A DNA stretch of 64,000 bases, taken from positions 62,001 to 126,000 of the forward strand of contig NZ_JAGYPG010000002.1 of the NCBI RefSeq assembly GCF_018343625.1, written 5' to 3'. The stretch's first letter is position 1. Each line of letters starts with the position of its first letter. The translations under genes were made by a program, and so were the position numbers. The notes under the pieces are model-generated. The model was not told the DNA's origin. It worked only from the letters and a program-made list of their open reading frames with translations, and did no database searches. Positions 43,099-51,799 of this stretch are shown here, in pieces. The DNA comes from Lederbergia citri. GTDB lineage: Bacteria; Bacillota; Bacilli; Bacillales; Bacillaceae_C.

Positions 43099-44079
43099 AT
43101 GAAAAAACTCTTGCCCGTCATTTTAATATTTTTTTTCCTACCTTATAGTACAGTAGAAGCAAAAGAATTATCACAAAAAGAAATTTATGATAAAAGAATG
43201 AACTTATATAAAAAAACTGAATCCGTCTCAGGAATACCTTGGTATTATGTAGCTGCAATCGATCAATTCGAACGGAGTATCCGCTACGTAAGAAAGGATT
43301 TACCAAAGCCCAACAGCATAACAGGATATTACCTATCCCCCCAACAATGGGCAGGTCCTTTAAATCCGAATCCAAACGATACGAATCCTATAAGGATTGA
43401 TTTTTTCAATGGAAAAGGAATGGATGGCAATGGCGATGGAAAAGCAGATAAAAATAACGGAGAGGATCTTTTATTCACTTTGGCAAAATACCTTTCTCAG
43501 TACGGAATGAACGATCAAGCATTTCGTATAGCTATCTGGGATTATTATAAACGGGACCAAACCGTTAGATCGATCATGACAAATGCTAAAGTATATAGAA
43601 AATTTAATCGAGTAGATTTAGACGATAGGGCTTTTCCTATTCCGAAAGGGTATAATTATACGTATAAAAACACGTGGGGGGACCGACGTGGCTGGGGTGG
43701 CAGGCGAATCCATGAAGGAACGGATATTTTCGCAGGTTATGGAGCGCCTGTACGCGCAGTTGGATACGGTGTAGTTGAATTAAAAGGCTGGAATAAGTAC
43801 GGGGGATGGAGAGTTGGGATTCGTGATTTAAATAATACGTATCATTATTACGCACATTTAAATGGTTTCTCTAAAGATTTAAAGATTGGTGATATCGTTT
43901 CACCAGGTCAAGTAATAGGAAGCGTAGGTAGTTCCGGATACGGTCCTCCTGGGACCTCTGGAAAATTTCCTCCACATTTACATTTCGGAATGTACAAGGA
44001 TAATGGGATTCATGAGTGGTCATTTGATCCATATCCCCATTTAAGATTATGGGAACGACTTGAACGAGCAAAAAGGTAA
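43099..44079 (+). CDS. lytH: L-Ala-D-Glu endopeptidase, spore cortex maturation
   Basis: A 326-residue secreted M23-type peptidase. Signal peptide at residues 1-20 (MKKLLPVILIFFFLPYSTVEA), an N-terminal domain around residues 25-180, and the peptidase domain from about 200, with zinc ligands in HEGTDI, and HLHFG near the end. LytH (YunA) trims spore cortex peptides in Bacillus. The start is the ATG at 43099, behind GAGG. In B. subtilis lipA (yutB) separates yutC and lytH; here it is missing. Confidence 0.9.
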   Translation: MKKLLPVILIFFFLPYSTVEAKELSQKEIYDKRMNLYKKTESVSGIPWYYVAAIDQFERSIRYVRKDLPKPNSITGYYLSPQQWAGPLNPNPNDTNPIRIDFFNGKGMDGNGDGKADKNNGEDLLFTLAKYLSQYGMNDQAFRIAIWDYYKRDQTVRSIMTNAKVYRKFNRVDLDDRAFPIPKGYNYTYKNTWGDRRGWGGRRIHEGTDIFAGYGAPVRAVGYGVVELKGWNKYGGWRVGIRDLNNTYHYYAHLNGFSKDLKIGDIVSPGQVIGSVGSSGYGPPGTSGKFPPHLHFGMYKDNGIHEWSFDPYPHLRLWERLERAKR

Positions 44080-44111
44080 AGCTTCGGGTTTTCTGACACC
44101 CGAAGCTTTTA
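44078..44111. terminator. bidirectional terminator between lytH and metS
   Basis: Perfect 12-bp stem AAAGCTTCGGGT / ACCCGAAGCTTT (44078-44089, 44098-44109), starting in the lytH stop codon. Confidence 0.85.
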
Positions 44112-44114
44112 ATA

Positions 44115-44231
44115 TTACGAATTTCTTTTTGCTTCTTTTGCTTTAGAAATGGCAAGAGCAACACTCGCTGCTAATCCTCCCCAAATAATGACGACCCCAA
44201 TTATCATCATAGTAATTGCACTACCAGTCAT
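44115..44231 (-). CDS. metS: MetS-type small subunit of NSS transporter
   Basis: A 38-residue membrane peptide with one helix: MTGSAITMMIIGVVIIWGGL, then AASVALAISKAKEAKRNS. It starts at ATG overlapping the stop of the large subunit by one base (TAATG), with GGAGG eight bases upstream. The length, helix and tail resemble MetS of Corynebacterium, which is required for the MetP transporter. It is easily missed because of its size. Confidence 0.85.
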   Translation of the reverse strand: MTGSAITMMIIGVVIIWGGLAASVALAISKAKEAKRNS

Positions 44232-45751
44232 TATGAAACCTCCTTCTTCTCTTCGAAAGCAGGTTGTTCAAGGGCATGCCCCTTCCACGGTTTTAATGTT
44301 AACAATACGCCTACTAGAATCGCACCGATGGCAACTGTCCAACCATATTTGAATATGAATTCACGTGGGTAATCACCGTTACCATAATCACCAGTCAAGT
44401 TTTGACGTAAATTATCAAACATCATATAACCTAAAACGACTGGCGTTATGATTGAAAGACTGATTCTCCACCATGCTCCCAATCTAATATCGGATACTGA
44501 ATCAGCATGGGCTTGAAGTGGTTTAAGCTGTTTCGCAAACCAAGCAATGAAAATAACTTCAAAGAGTCCCGCCATAGCTACACCGAATTGGTTAATAAAG
44601 TAATCGGCTACATCCAGAAGATTCAGACCATTTTGTGTAGAAAATGCTAAAGAAACGATTGCAGTAACTCCACCGCCAAAAAGAACGGCTTTTGTACGAC
44701 TAATATTAAATTTTTCCTGTATACCGGCAATATACGTTTCAACAATAGAAATAAGTGAAGTCAAACCTGCCAATGTTAAGGAAACGAAGAATAAGATACC
44801 GAATATTTCGTTAAATGCAGGCAATTGATTGATAATGGTCGGGAAAATAGAAAATGCAAGAATAACTCCGCCTTTTACAACTTCATTTACTGGTACGCCT
44901 TGCTGCGCAGCCATAAAACCTAATGCAGCGAATACACCAAATCCAGCAAGTAACTCAAATCCTGAGTTAGCAAATCCGGTAATAAATGCACTGTTCGTAA
45001 TATCGGACTTTTTCGGTAAATAACTTGAATAAGTAATCATAATTGCAAAACCAATAGATAAACTGAAGAATATTTGTCCGTAAGCTGCTACCCAAACTTT
45101 TCCGTCCAATATTGTGGACCAGTTAGGTTTAAAAAATTGATTCAAGCCTTCCATAGCACCGTCAAGAGTTAATGCTCGAACTACGATAATTAAAAATAAA
45201 ACTACAAGTAAAGGAATCATGATTTTTGTAGCCATTTCAATTCCTTTTTTAACGCCGGCGAAAAGAATCCCAAGTACAATAAGCCAAACAAGGATAAGAG
45301 GAAATAATACTCCTGGAACGAAACTTCCCATCGTATCTGTACCGCCAACTTTTAAATAATTTTCAATTAAGAATGGAGTTGTATCTGTGCCCCATTCAAG
45401 CTTAAATGAAAAATACGTGTAAGCTAGCGCCCAAGCAATAATTACCGCGTAGTATGTCGCAATGACAAAGGATATACAGATTTGCCACCAACCAATCCAT
45501 TCTCCGCCTTTTTTAACCCTTGCCAATGACAAAGGTGAAGATCCCCTATACTTGTGTCCGATTGCGAACTCAAGAATCAAAAGCGGAATACCAGCTGTCA
45601 GTAATGCAAATAAATACGGAAGAAAGAATGCTCCTCCTCCATTATCATAGGCAACCGCTGGGAAACGCCAAATATTTCCGAGTCCAATCGCAGAACCAAC
45701 TGCCGCAAAAATAAAACCGGCTCTCGAACCGAACTGCGCGCGATTTTCCAT
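44231..45751 (-). CDS. metP: Na+-dependent amino acid transporter (NSS), MetP-like
   Basis: A 506-residue transporter of the neurotransmitter:sodium symporter family with about 12 helices. The N-terminal AAVGSAIGLGNIWRFP, near residue 15, is the unwound helix 1 that binds Na+ and substrate. Helix 6 carries FFSLSIGFAIMITY. Translationally coupled to the MetS-like subunit, which points to methionine or alanine as substrates. Transcribed from the strong promoter at 45818-45846. Confidence 0.9.
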   Translation of the reverse strand: MENRAQFGSRAGFIFAAVGSAIGLGNIWRFPAVAYDNGGGAFFLPYLFALLTAGIPLLILEFAIGHKYRGSSPLSLARVKKGGEWIGWWQICISFVIATYYAVIIAWALAYTYFSFKLEWGTDTTPFLIENYLKVGGTDTMGSFVPGVLFPLILVWLIVLGILFAGVKKGIEMATKIMIPLLVVLFLIIVVRALTLDGAMEGLNQFFKPNWSTILDGKVWVAAYGQIFFSLSIGFAIMITYSSYLPKKSDITNSAFITGFANSGFELLAGFGVFAALGFMAAQQGVPVNEVVKGGVILAFSIFPTIINQLPAFNEIFGILFFVSLTLAGLTSLISIVETYIAGIQEKFNISRTKAVLFGGGVTAIVSLAFSTQNGLNLLDVADYFINQFGVAMAGLFEVIFIAWFAKQLKPLQAHADSVSDIRLGAWWRISLSIITPVVLGYMMFDNLRQNLTGDYGNGDYPREFIFKYGWTVAIGAILVGVLLTLKPWKGHALEQPAFEEKKEVS

Positions 45752-45817
45752 TTAATTTCCCCTTTCTCCTTCCATTTGGAAGATTTTATTTTTTCAGATT
45801 ATTTGTAATCTAAAGAT

Positions 45818-45846
45818 ATTATAGCTAGATAAGCCCATCTTGTCAA
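45818..45846 (-). promoter_or_regulatory. consensus sigma-A promoter of metPS
   Basis: On the minus strand a perfect TTGACA (45841-45846) and perfect TATAAT (45818-45823) are 17 bp apart. No S-box is seen, so methionine control, if any, is by another route. Confidence 0.85.
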
Positions 45847-45925
45847 AACAGAAAATATTTAATTTTTTTCTAGTTTTTGGCATTTTTCGGACTTGTCATT
45901 TTTCAATAAAAGTTATATTAATATA

Positions 45926-45958
45926 ACAAAAGAACAGGATGATATCACCCTGTTCTTA
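45926..45958 (-). terminator. terminator overlapping the end of the NhaC-family gene
   Basis: Stem AGAACAGG / CCTGTTCT (45931-45938, 45949-45956). The right arm lies within the last codons, and the minus strand ends in TTTTGTT. Confidence 0.7.
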
Positions 45959-47516
45959 CTTCCGATTGGTTATATTTACGTAATACTGCAAGTAAAGCCA
46001 CTAATAATATTATTACTGTAATTAAACCTAAAATCGTACTATCCGTTACACCTAGTACTAAGTACCCAACTGCACTAATTGCCCCAGATACTAATGCATA
46101 TGGCAATTGAGTCATGACATGATCCATGTGGTTGCAAGCCGCTCCTGTAGATGAAAGTATCGTCGTATCGGAAATGGGGGAACAATGATCACCCATAACT
46201 GCACCTGCTAGGACCGCAGCAAGAGCTGGTAACAACAAGGATATATCCGTCACAGAAACAATTTGACCAGCAATTGGAAGCAAAATTCCAAATGATCCCC
46301 AAGATGTACCTGTAGCAAAAGCCATTGCCGCTGCTCCAATAAATAATATGAATGGCAAAAAGGCAGGATTCAACTGTGATTTTTCAACTAAGCTTCCTAA
46401 ATATAAACCTGTACCCAATTCATCTATTAGCGTAATGATCGCCCAAGCAAATAATAATATTAACACAGCAGGCATCATTGACTTAATGCCTACTTTAATC
46501 CCAGTAAAAAGCATTCCCCGCTCGACTGAACGATGCTTGACATATTGTCGGAAAAACAAACTGATGGTGACAAACAATCCAAATAAACCACCGATCACAA
46601 GCGCTTCTGACACATCAGCATTTCCGAATATTTCCATCAATGTAATTTTACCTTCAGTTTCCTTTGCTCCACTCCAAATAATAGCACCTAATGTTCCTAC
46701 AAAAAGAGCAATAATCGGCCATAATAAGTCACCGACTTTTCCTTTTTCACTAATTGGCAGATCATCTTTAACTCCACCTTGAATGGTTTTACTCGGATCA
46801 TATGGAACCCCTGTCGAGATTGCCCGCTCTTCATGTTTTTTCATACTTCCAAAATCAATATTTCGCCATGCGATGATAAAAACCATCGCCAACGTAGTCC
46901 ATACATACAAATTCATCGGTATCATTTTAATAAATGCAGTAAAAGCTGATATATCAGTTACTTTGTGTTGGATTAAAACGGTACCGATAATCCCAATAAT
47001 AAAAGCTCCCCAACTAGAAATCGGAGACACAACACATACTGGAGCAGATGTCGAATCAATAATATATGCAAGCTTTGCCCTTGAGACTCGATGTCGATCT
47101 GTAATAGGACGAGCCACCTGTCCGACTGCAAGTGCATTAAAATAATCATCAATGAAGATGATGATACCAAAAATAGCTGCAAGAATTTGAGCACCTGCAC
47201 GATTTTTAACTTTCGTCATCGCCCATTCTCCGAAGGCTCTGCTTCCTCCACAAATATTAATCAGAGCTGTAATCACACCAAGTAAAAATAAGAATAATAG
47301 AATATACACATTCCATGTATTCAAAGCTCCATCTTCAATAAAAATTCCTTTTACTGCGCTCCATAATATTGCTACACCTTCCGAAACATTACCTTTTGAC
47401 AACAGCAATGCCGAAACGACTATCCCTGTTCCTAAAGAGAGCAGCACTCTTTTTGTAATAATAACCATCACTATCGCCAATATCGGCGGAAGTAAAGATA
47501 AAATTGAATGTTCCAT
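45945..47516 (-). CDS. lysW: NhaC-family transporter under lysine riboswitch, LysW type
   Basis: A 523-residue membrane protein of the NhaC Na+/H+ antiporter superfamily with about 12 helices. Conserved FGIIIFIDDYFNALAVG near residue 107 and DSTSAPVCVVSPISSWG near 150 are typical. The complete lysine riboswitch upstream strongly suggests a lysine importer (LysW of comparative genomics) and not a sodium pump. The ATG at 47516, with AGGAGG four bases upstream, is preferred over a start 33 bases earlier. Confidence 0.88.
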   Translation of the reverse strand: MEHSILSLLPPILAIVMVIITKRVLLSLGTGIVVSALLLSKGNVSEGVAILWSAVKGIFIEDGALNTWNVYILLFLFLLGVITALINICGGSRAFGEWAMTKVKNRAGAQILAAIFGIIIFIDDYFNALAVGQVARPITDRHRVSRAKLAYIIDSTSAPVCVVSPISSWGAFIIGIIGTVLIQHKVTDISAFTAFIKMIPMNLYVWTTLAMVFIIAWRNIDFGSMKKHEERAISTGVPYDPSKTIQGGVKDDLPISEKGKVGDLLWPIIALFVGTLGAIIWSGAKETEGKITLMEIFGNADVSEALVIGGLFGLFVTISLFFRQYVKHRSVERGMLFTGIKVGIKSMMPAVLILLFAWAIITLIDELGTGLYLGSLVEKSQLNPAFLPFILFIGAAAMAFATGTSWGSFGILLPIAGQIVSVTDISLLLPALAAVLAGAVMGDHCSPISDTTILSSTGAACNHMDHVMTQLPYALVSGAISAVGYLVLGVTDSTILGLITVIILLVALLAVLRKYNQSEVRTG

Positions 47517-47551
47517 AATTCCTCCTAATTTTGCAATGGAGCTAGACATTA

Positions 47552-47590
47552 AAATAAAAAGAGCAATGATAGAGATCTATCATTACTCTT
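47552..47590 (-). terminator. riboswitch-controlled terminator
   Basis: Stem AAGAGCAATGATAGA / TCTATCATTACTCTT (47559-47573, 47576-47590), with a T-rich tail on the minus strand. It lies between the lysine aptamer and the transporter start, the expected place for the expression platform. Confidence 0.85.
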
Positions 47591-47615
47591 GTAATGTACA
47601 GTTCCTCCATCGTGA

Positions 47616-47795
47616 TCTGTAGCTCCCCATATCTTTTTACAAAGTATGAGAGTGTTACTCTTTTTCAAAGCAACACCAGCGAGAACCATTTGACGAAGAT
47701 CCTCGCTTCGGCAAAAGAACCTTTCCTCTGTGATCATCGTTCGTCATCCTTACACAGATTACTCATTTCTTTCGCGCCTCTACCTCATCCGATTT
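47616..47795 (-). promoter_or_regulatory. lysine riboswitch (L-box)
   Basis: On the minus strand the order of conserved L-box segments is seen: GAGGTAGAGGCGCGA, GAGTA, GGATGACGAA, AGAGGAAAGG, TTGCCGAAGCGAGG, CTGGTGTTGCT and GGGGAGCTAC, which closes P1 with GGTAG. When lysine is bound, the terminator at 47552-47590 forms and the transporter is off. Exact ends are approximate. Confidence 0.9.
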
Positions 47796-47828
47796 TGATA
47801 AGGTCTATTTAATTTAAACACCTATATC

Positions 47829-47857
47829 AATATAGCATTTTCCTACCTTACTTACAA
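47829..47857 (-). promoter_or_regulatory. promoter of the lysine riboswitch transcript
   Basis: On the minus strand TTGTAA (47852-47857) and TATATT (47829-47834) are 17 bp apart, starting only a few bases past the yunB stop. Confidence 0.65.
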
Positions 47858-47862
47858 TAGCA

Positions 47863-48609
47863 CTAAGGATTTGTCGGAAATTGGATAGATGGGTTCGTAT
47901 TTCCATTCCCATTATAAAAATCAGGGACGGCCAGAGGAAATAATCCGATAGCTAGTGGAACTTCCTGCTTTACAACTGTTTTTTTTGATCCGAAAGGAAT
48001 AATAATTTGAACACTGACCTCAATTGGAATAAAAACTGTTACAAATATATTATTGATGGGATATTGCTCAACTTTTGAGTCAACACTTGAACGTACACTA
48101 CCAACTGCCGTAAATCTAATCGGGATTCTTGGTCCTAAGTTTCCAAGCAAAGCATTGTTAGTCGCTTGCCCGATCGGAAAAGAATAAACAATTCCTTCAC
48201 CTTTACTTGATTTGTCGTAATCAATTTGTGCACCTGTTTCTGCTTGGAGTGACTCTAGGTTTCCTTTTTCAGCCTGCTTTAAATTTACTTGGATGGCCCT
48301 CGATAAATCGGCTTGTGTTTTGTTAATAATATCTGCTTTATATTTTACAGCCCCATTTGGCAATATTTCAGCAACTTCATTTAGGTCCTTTACATTTGGT
48401 AAAACATCCTCAATTGCTTTATTGATGACTGCTGGAGCAATTTTATTCGTTTGGGATTCAGCATAGTTGATTAATGTCGGTTTTATCCCATTATTTACAA
48501 TCCAAAGTCCTAATGCAGTGGAAAAAATGAAAAACACAAAAGATAAAAGCATGACGTAACGAAATGGCAAAGGGCCACGCCGTATTTTTCGATAACGGAA
48601 TACAGCCAA
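47863..48609 (-). CDS. yunB: sporulation protein YunB
   Basis: A 248-residue protein with one N-terminal membrane helix (about residues 18-41) and a large outer domain. Matches YunB of B. subtilis, which is made in the mother cell and needed for efficient sporulation. PLPFRYVMLLSFVFFIF and VRSSVDSKVEQYPINNIFV are family segments. TTG start with GGGGGG just upstream. Confidence 0.9.
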   Translation of the reverse strand: MAVFRYRKIRRGPLPFRYVMLLSFVFFIFSTALGLWIVNNGIKPTLINYAESQTNKIAPAVINKAIEDVLPNVKDLNEVAEILPNGAVKYKADIINKTQADLSRAIQVNLKQAEKGNLESLQAETGAQIDYDKSSKGEGIVYSFPIGQATNNALLGNLGPRIPIRFTAVGSVRSSVDSKVEQYPINNIFVTVFIPIEVSVQIIIPFGSKKTVVKQEVPLAIGLFPLAVPDFYNGNGNTNPSIQFPTNP

Positions 48610-48680
48610 AAAAATCCCCCCTTAATGCAAATGTATGCTTAAGAAGGTAAAGTTAGTTTAGAAAATTTGTCCTACATTTT

Positions 48681-48983
48681 CTATACCATTTTTAATAATG
48701 CATCCGTGCCAGACATCCCTACGTGAATCCCTAATTTTTCCGCCGTAATCGTAACTGATTCAAGGGGCGCACGCATTAATTGTTCTATTGTTTTTACGCC
48801 AACAGCCCTTCCAGCAATTATCTCACGGTCTACGAGGCGCTCATTAAGCAATGCCACATCAAGAGCCCCGCACATTATATATCCTTTATCATTTGAAATT
48901 GTCAGTAAAGTGGTCTTTGGCAATAAAACAGTTGTAGCTATAAACGTATGTCCTTCTATCATTAAAGGTTCCATAGAAACCAT
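48681..48983 (-). CDS. yunC: DUF1805 protein YunC
   Basis: A 100-residue cytoplasmic protein of the DUF1805 family. GYIMCGALDVALLNERLVDR and AGRAVGVKTIEQLM are conserved. The Cys in the first segment is invariant as far as I recall. Function unknown. Start ATG at 48983, nine bases after GGAGGA. Confidence 0.9.
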   Translation of the reverse strand: MVSMEPLMIEGHTFIATTVLLPKTTLLTISNDKGYIMCGALDVALLNERLVDREIIAGRAVGVKTIEQLMRAPLESVTITAEKLGIHVGMSGTDALLKMV

Positions 48984-49049
48984 TTTATTCACTCCTCCCC
49001 ATACTCATATGTATGTACAGAGGCGAAAATAGTTTACTGTAGATATTGG

Positions 49050-50408
49050 TCAATCTTGCATGCGTTTTAATTTCCATTCCATTATATCGCGGAGAAATTC
49101 AGGCATAAAATAATGCTTTACTTCAGATCGTCTTATTTCCGGAAAAAACCTGCCAAATGTAAACATATCGGTTGTTCCAAGTGTGTACGTTTTTTCAGGA
49201 TCGATTGGAACTCCCTTAATTAAAACCTGTTGTTCTATTTTATCTACATCAACACCGCAATGAACGAAAACCCCCATGACAGATCCTCTAAAACCTAAAC
49301 CAACTACTTCAAGATCTACCCATTCTTTATCTTTTTCCGCATGTAAAAGGACTTCTTTTAACTCTGCACCAGTCAGTTCAACAGTACATGGATTTATAGG
49401 GTGGGGCAGCATTTGATGAATATCGTATTTCGTTACATCTCCTTTTTGAAGAGAAGTAAGAACTAATCCTGAATTAATTAGCGTACAATCCGGCTGACAC
49501 CATTCATGTAAGGCTTCACACAGGATATTTGTCAAAGGAGATGGTCGATCCCAGGAAAACTCTAAGGGATGATGTAACTGAGTTACTTTGACGTCGAGTT
49601 GCTTCTTACCGATATTTTCAAGTTCTTGATTAAAGTCATCATTTTCGGGCGGAAGAAACGCTGTTTCAAAAAGCGTTGGCTTGATATTGACAGGCTTTTT
49701 CATTAAATCAACTTCTACATACCCGACAAAACGACCATATTTTCCTGCTGCCGCCATCATGGTGTTATGACTCTTTTGCCCCTCGTGAAAAAAGTGATGA
49801 GTATGGGCTCCTAGGATTAAATCGATTTGTGGGAATAATGCCGCCATTTTTTCGTCATCATGGATCCCTAAATGCGAAAGAACAATGATCATATCTGCCT
49901 CATCTTGCAAACGATTAAGCTGCATTTCAAGTTCCGTAAAAGGCTCCGAAAGCTCCCAGCCTAGTAACCTATATAGTTTTTGATAATAGGTTGTCACTGC
50001 AGTAACGCCAATTTTATAACCATGCTTCGTTTCATAAATGACATATGGTTGAACCCAATTCGGTCTTTTATAATCGGGAAGATATAAATTCGCCACAATT
50101 ACATCAAAATTGGCTTCCTCGTACAAAGCATCCAAATCTTGAAATGGCAAAGTAATTCCTTCATTATTTCCGATGGTGACAGCGGAATAATGGCTTTCAT
50201 TAAATAAAGCTGTATTCCCTTTCCCCATCGAACCCTCTGTAAACGGGTGCCAGCGATCCATAAAATCCCCACAATCGAAAAGAAATATTTCTTCTCCTGC
50301 TGCTTCGTGGAAGGATTTCCTTTCTGAGAGGAAGGATTTGATTTTTGGCCAGTTTTCAAAATGGCTATGGAGATCATTCGTATGATAAATGTGAATCTTT
50401 TCTTTCAC
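49050..50408 (-). CDS. yunD: 5'-nucleotidase/metallophosphatase family protein YunD
   Basis: A 452-residue phosphoesterase. Metallophosphatase domain first: IYHTNDLHSHFE with two metal ligands at residues 8-11, FDCGDFMDR, ITLPF, VLSHLGIHDD, and LILGAHTHHF. A C-terminal 5'-nucleotidase substrate domain follows. Without a signal peptide, it is cytoplasmic. The GTG at 50408, behind AGGAAG, is the likely start; the open frame upstream is produced by a 51-bp repeat array and should not be counted. Confidence 0.88.
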   Translation of the reverse strand: MKEKIHIYHTNDLHSHFENWPKIKSFLSERKSFHEAAGEEIFLFDCGDFMDRWHPFTEGSMGKGNTALFNESHYSAVTIGNNEGITLPFQDLDALYEEANFDVIVANLYLPDYKRPNWVQPYVIYETKHGYKIGVTAVTTYYQKLYRLLGWELSEPFTELEMQLNRLQDEADMIIVLSHLGIHDDEKMAALFPQIDLILGAHTHHFFHEGQKSHNTMMAAAGKYGRFVGYVEVDLMKKPVNIKPTLFETAFLPPENDDFNQELENIGKKQLDVKVTQLHHPLEFSWDRPSPLTNILCEALHEWCQPDCTLINSGLVLTSLQKGDVTKYDIHQMLPHPINPCTVELTGAELKEVLLHAEKDKEWVDLEVVGLGFRGSVMGVFVHCGVDVDKIEQQVLIKGVPIDPEKTYTLGTTDMFTFGRFFPEIRRSEVKHYFMPEFLRDIMEWKLKRMQD

Positions 50409-50464
50409 GGATACACTTCCTAACAATTCCTTTAAATAATATAAGGATTTTCCAAATGGACGGC

Positions 50465-50700
50465 GAAATTGTAACAAATGGCCGAGTTTTGCCTTGATTG
50501 AAACGGATACGCGGCAAAACTGACGCATAGAGTACAAGGTCTGCTGCGATTGAGACTGATACACGGCACAATTGAGACATTGACAGAAGAGCTGCCGTGG
50601 TTAAGACTGATTCACGATACAATTTCGACAGCCACACAAGATTTGCCGTGATAAAGATTGATTCGCGGGACAACTGGAACTTACTCAGGCACGATTGCAT
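50465..50700. repeat. tandem array, about 51-bp period, upstream of yunD
   Basis: Units start at 50491, 50543, 50594 and 50645, with partial units on both sides. A common form is GCCGTGATTGAGACTGATTC followed by ACGGCACAATT. GCCGTGA and TCACGGC form a 25-nt hairpin in the unit. The steps of 51-52 bp keep frames open and give false proteins. The 409-bp gap holds nothing else that I can call. Confidence 0.75.
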
Positions 50701-50817
50701 AATACCTCAATCTAGCAATTGAGCGTTTTATGAATCACGGAATGTGTTCAAATTAGAAATTTACTTCACAACTCGGTATGCAATGACGATTTCTCAGTTT
50801 ACCTTTTTAAAGAACAA

Positions 50818-51663
50818 CTAAAATAAACCAAGCTGCTTCGATGCTAAACCTGTATATTCAATCCCAAGCATTTCAATAAATTGTTTAGCATTGTCCGCTG
50901 CATCTCCACCAGAGTTATTGTTGAAAAGGACATATATATCTTTCGTTTCTTTTTGTAATTGGATAATCCATTTTTTCCATTCTAGCAGTTCTTCTTTATT
51001 ATAGCGATACAGATAGCGAACTTCTCTCCAATTATTCCCGTTCGGTTTCATCCAAGCGGCAACATTACGACCATGCATACGGACTAATGTTTTTTCCTTA
51101 TTTGTCGAATGCAGAATCGTAGGAACCGATCCTAATCCCACTTGTGGTTCGTCACAAATGCTATGAATCCATCCCTCTTCTTCCATAAATTGAAGCGTAC
51201 TTTCTTTATATTGAGGATAAAACCAAGTCTGATTTCGAAACTCGAGAGCTATTGGAATATCCTGCATTTTTTCACGGCAGTATCGTAAGTAACCAACATT
51301 TTCTTTTGTACAGTCAAACCATGGCGGAAACTGAAATAAAACCATAGCTAGTTTTCCGCTTTGGATAAATGGTTGGATTGACAAAATGAAAGCTTCAAAC
51401 ATTTCATCATTATTAGCAAAAGGTATTTCGCCTCTTTGGTGGCCCGTCATACCTTGATAGGCTTTCACAACAAAACGAAAGCGATCAGGTGTATCTTGTA
51501 CCCATTTCGCACTATTTTTTTCCGGCTGAATCGCATAAAAGGAAGCATCCACTTCTACAATTGGGAAATGCGCCGCATATTCCTTTAACTTATCACGGGC
51601 TCCTATTCCATGGCTGTACAGTGTATCGTGATCTCCCCACCCTGTTACGCCTATATAAATCAT
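50818..51663 (-). CDS. yunF: DUF72 protein YunF
   Basis: A 281-residue TIM-barrel-like protein of the DUF72 family. Signature segments: IYIGVTGWGDHDTLY, VEVDASFYAIQ, ALEFRNQTWF and VLFNNNSGGDAADNAKQF. The function is unknown. It occurs in the yun cluster in B. subtilis; yunE, which lies between yunD and yunF there, is missing. Confidence 0.9.
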   Translation of the reverse strand: MIYIGVTGWGDHDTLYSHGIGARDKLKEYAAHFPIVEVDASFYAIQPEKNSAKWVQDTPDRFRFVVKAYQGMTGHQRGEIPFANNDEMFEAFILSIQPFIQSGKLAMVLFQFPPWFDCTKENVGYLRYCREKMQDIPIALEFRNQTWFYPQYKESTLQFMEEEGWIHSICDEPQVGLGSVPTILHSTNKEKTLVRMHGRNVAAWMKPNGNNWREVRYLYRYNKEELLEWKKWIIQLQKETKDIYVLFNNNSGGDAADNAKQFIEMLGIEYTGLASKQLGLF

Positions 51664-51756
51664 GCGCTCACCAACTTTATTTACTAATTGATATTAAAAA
51701 TGTACCAAACTTTTTATTATTATTGAAGAAAAATGGGCTATCCAGCGTACAAAAAG

Positions 51757-51794
51757 TAAAAGAAGACGGCTACAAATTTGGGCCGCCTTCTTTC
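51757..51794 (-). terminator. terminator of the laminarinase gene
   Basis: Stem AAAGAAGACGGC / GCCGCCTTCTTT (51759-51770, 51782-51793) with one wobble, followed on the minus strand by TTTTACTTTTT. Confidence 0.75.
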
Positions 51795-51799
51795 CATAA

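Noticed and set aside
46348..46782. 144-codon plus-strand frame opposite the NhaC-family gene
   Set aside because: Antisense shadow of a membrane protein gene, with typical Pro/Asn-rich composition and no binding site.
50374..50700. 108-codon frame and N-terminal extension of yunD
   Set aside because: Generated by the 51-bp array upstream of yunD. Family comparison supports the GTG at 50408.
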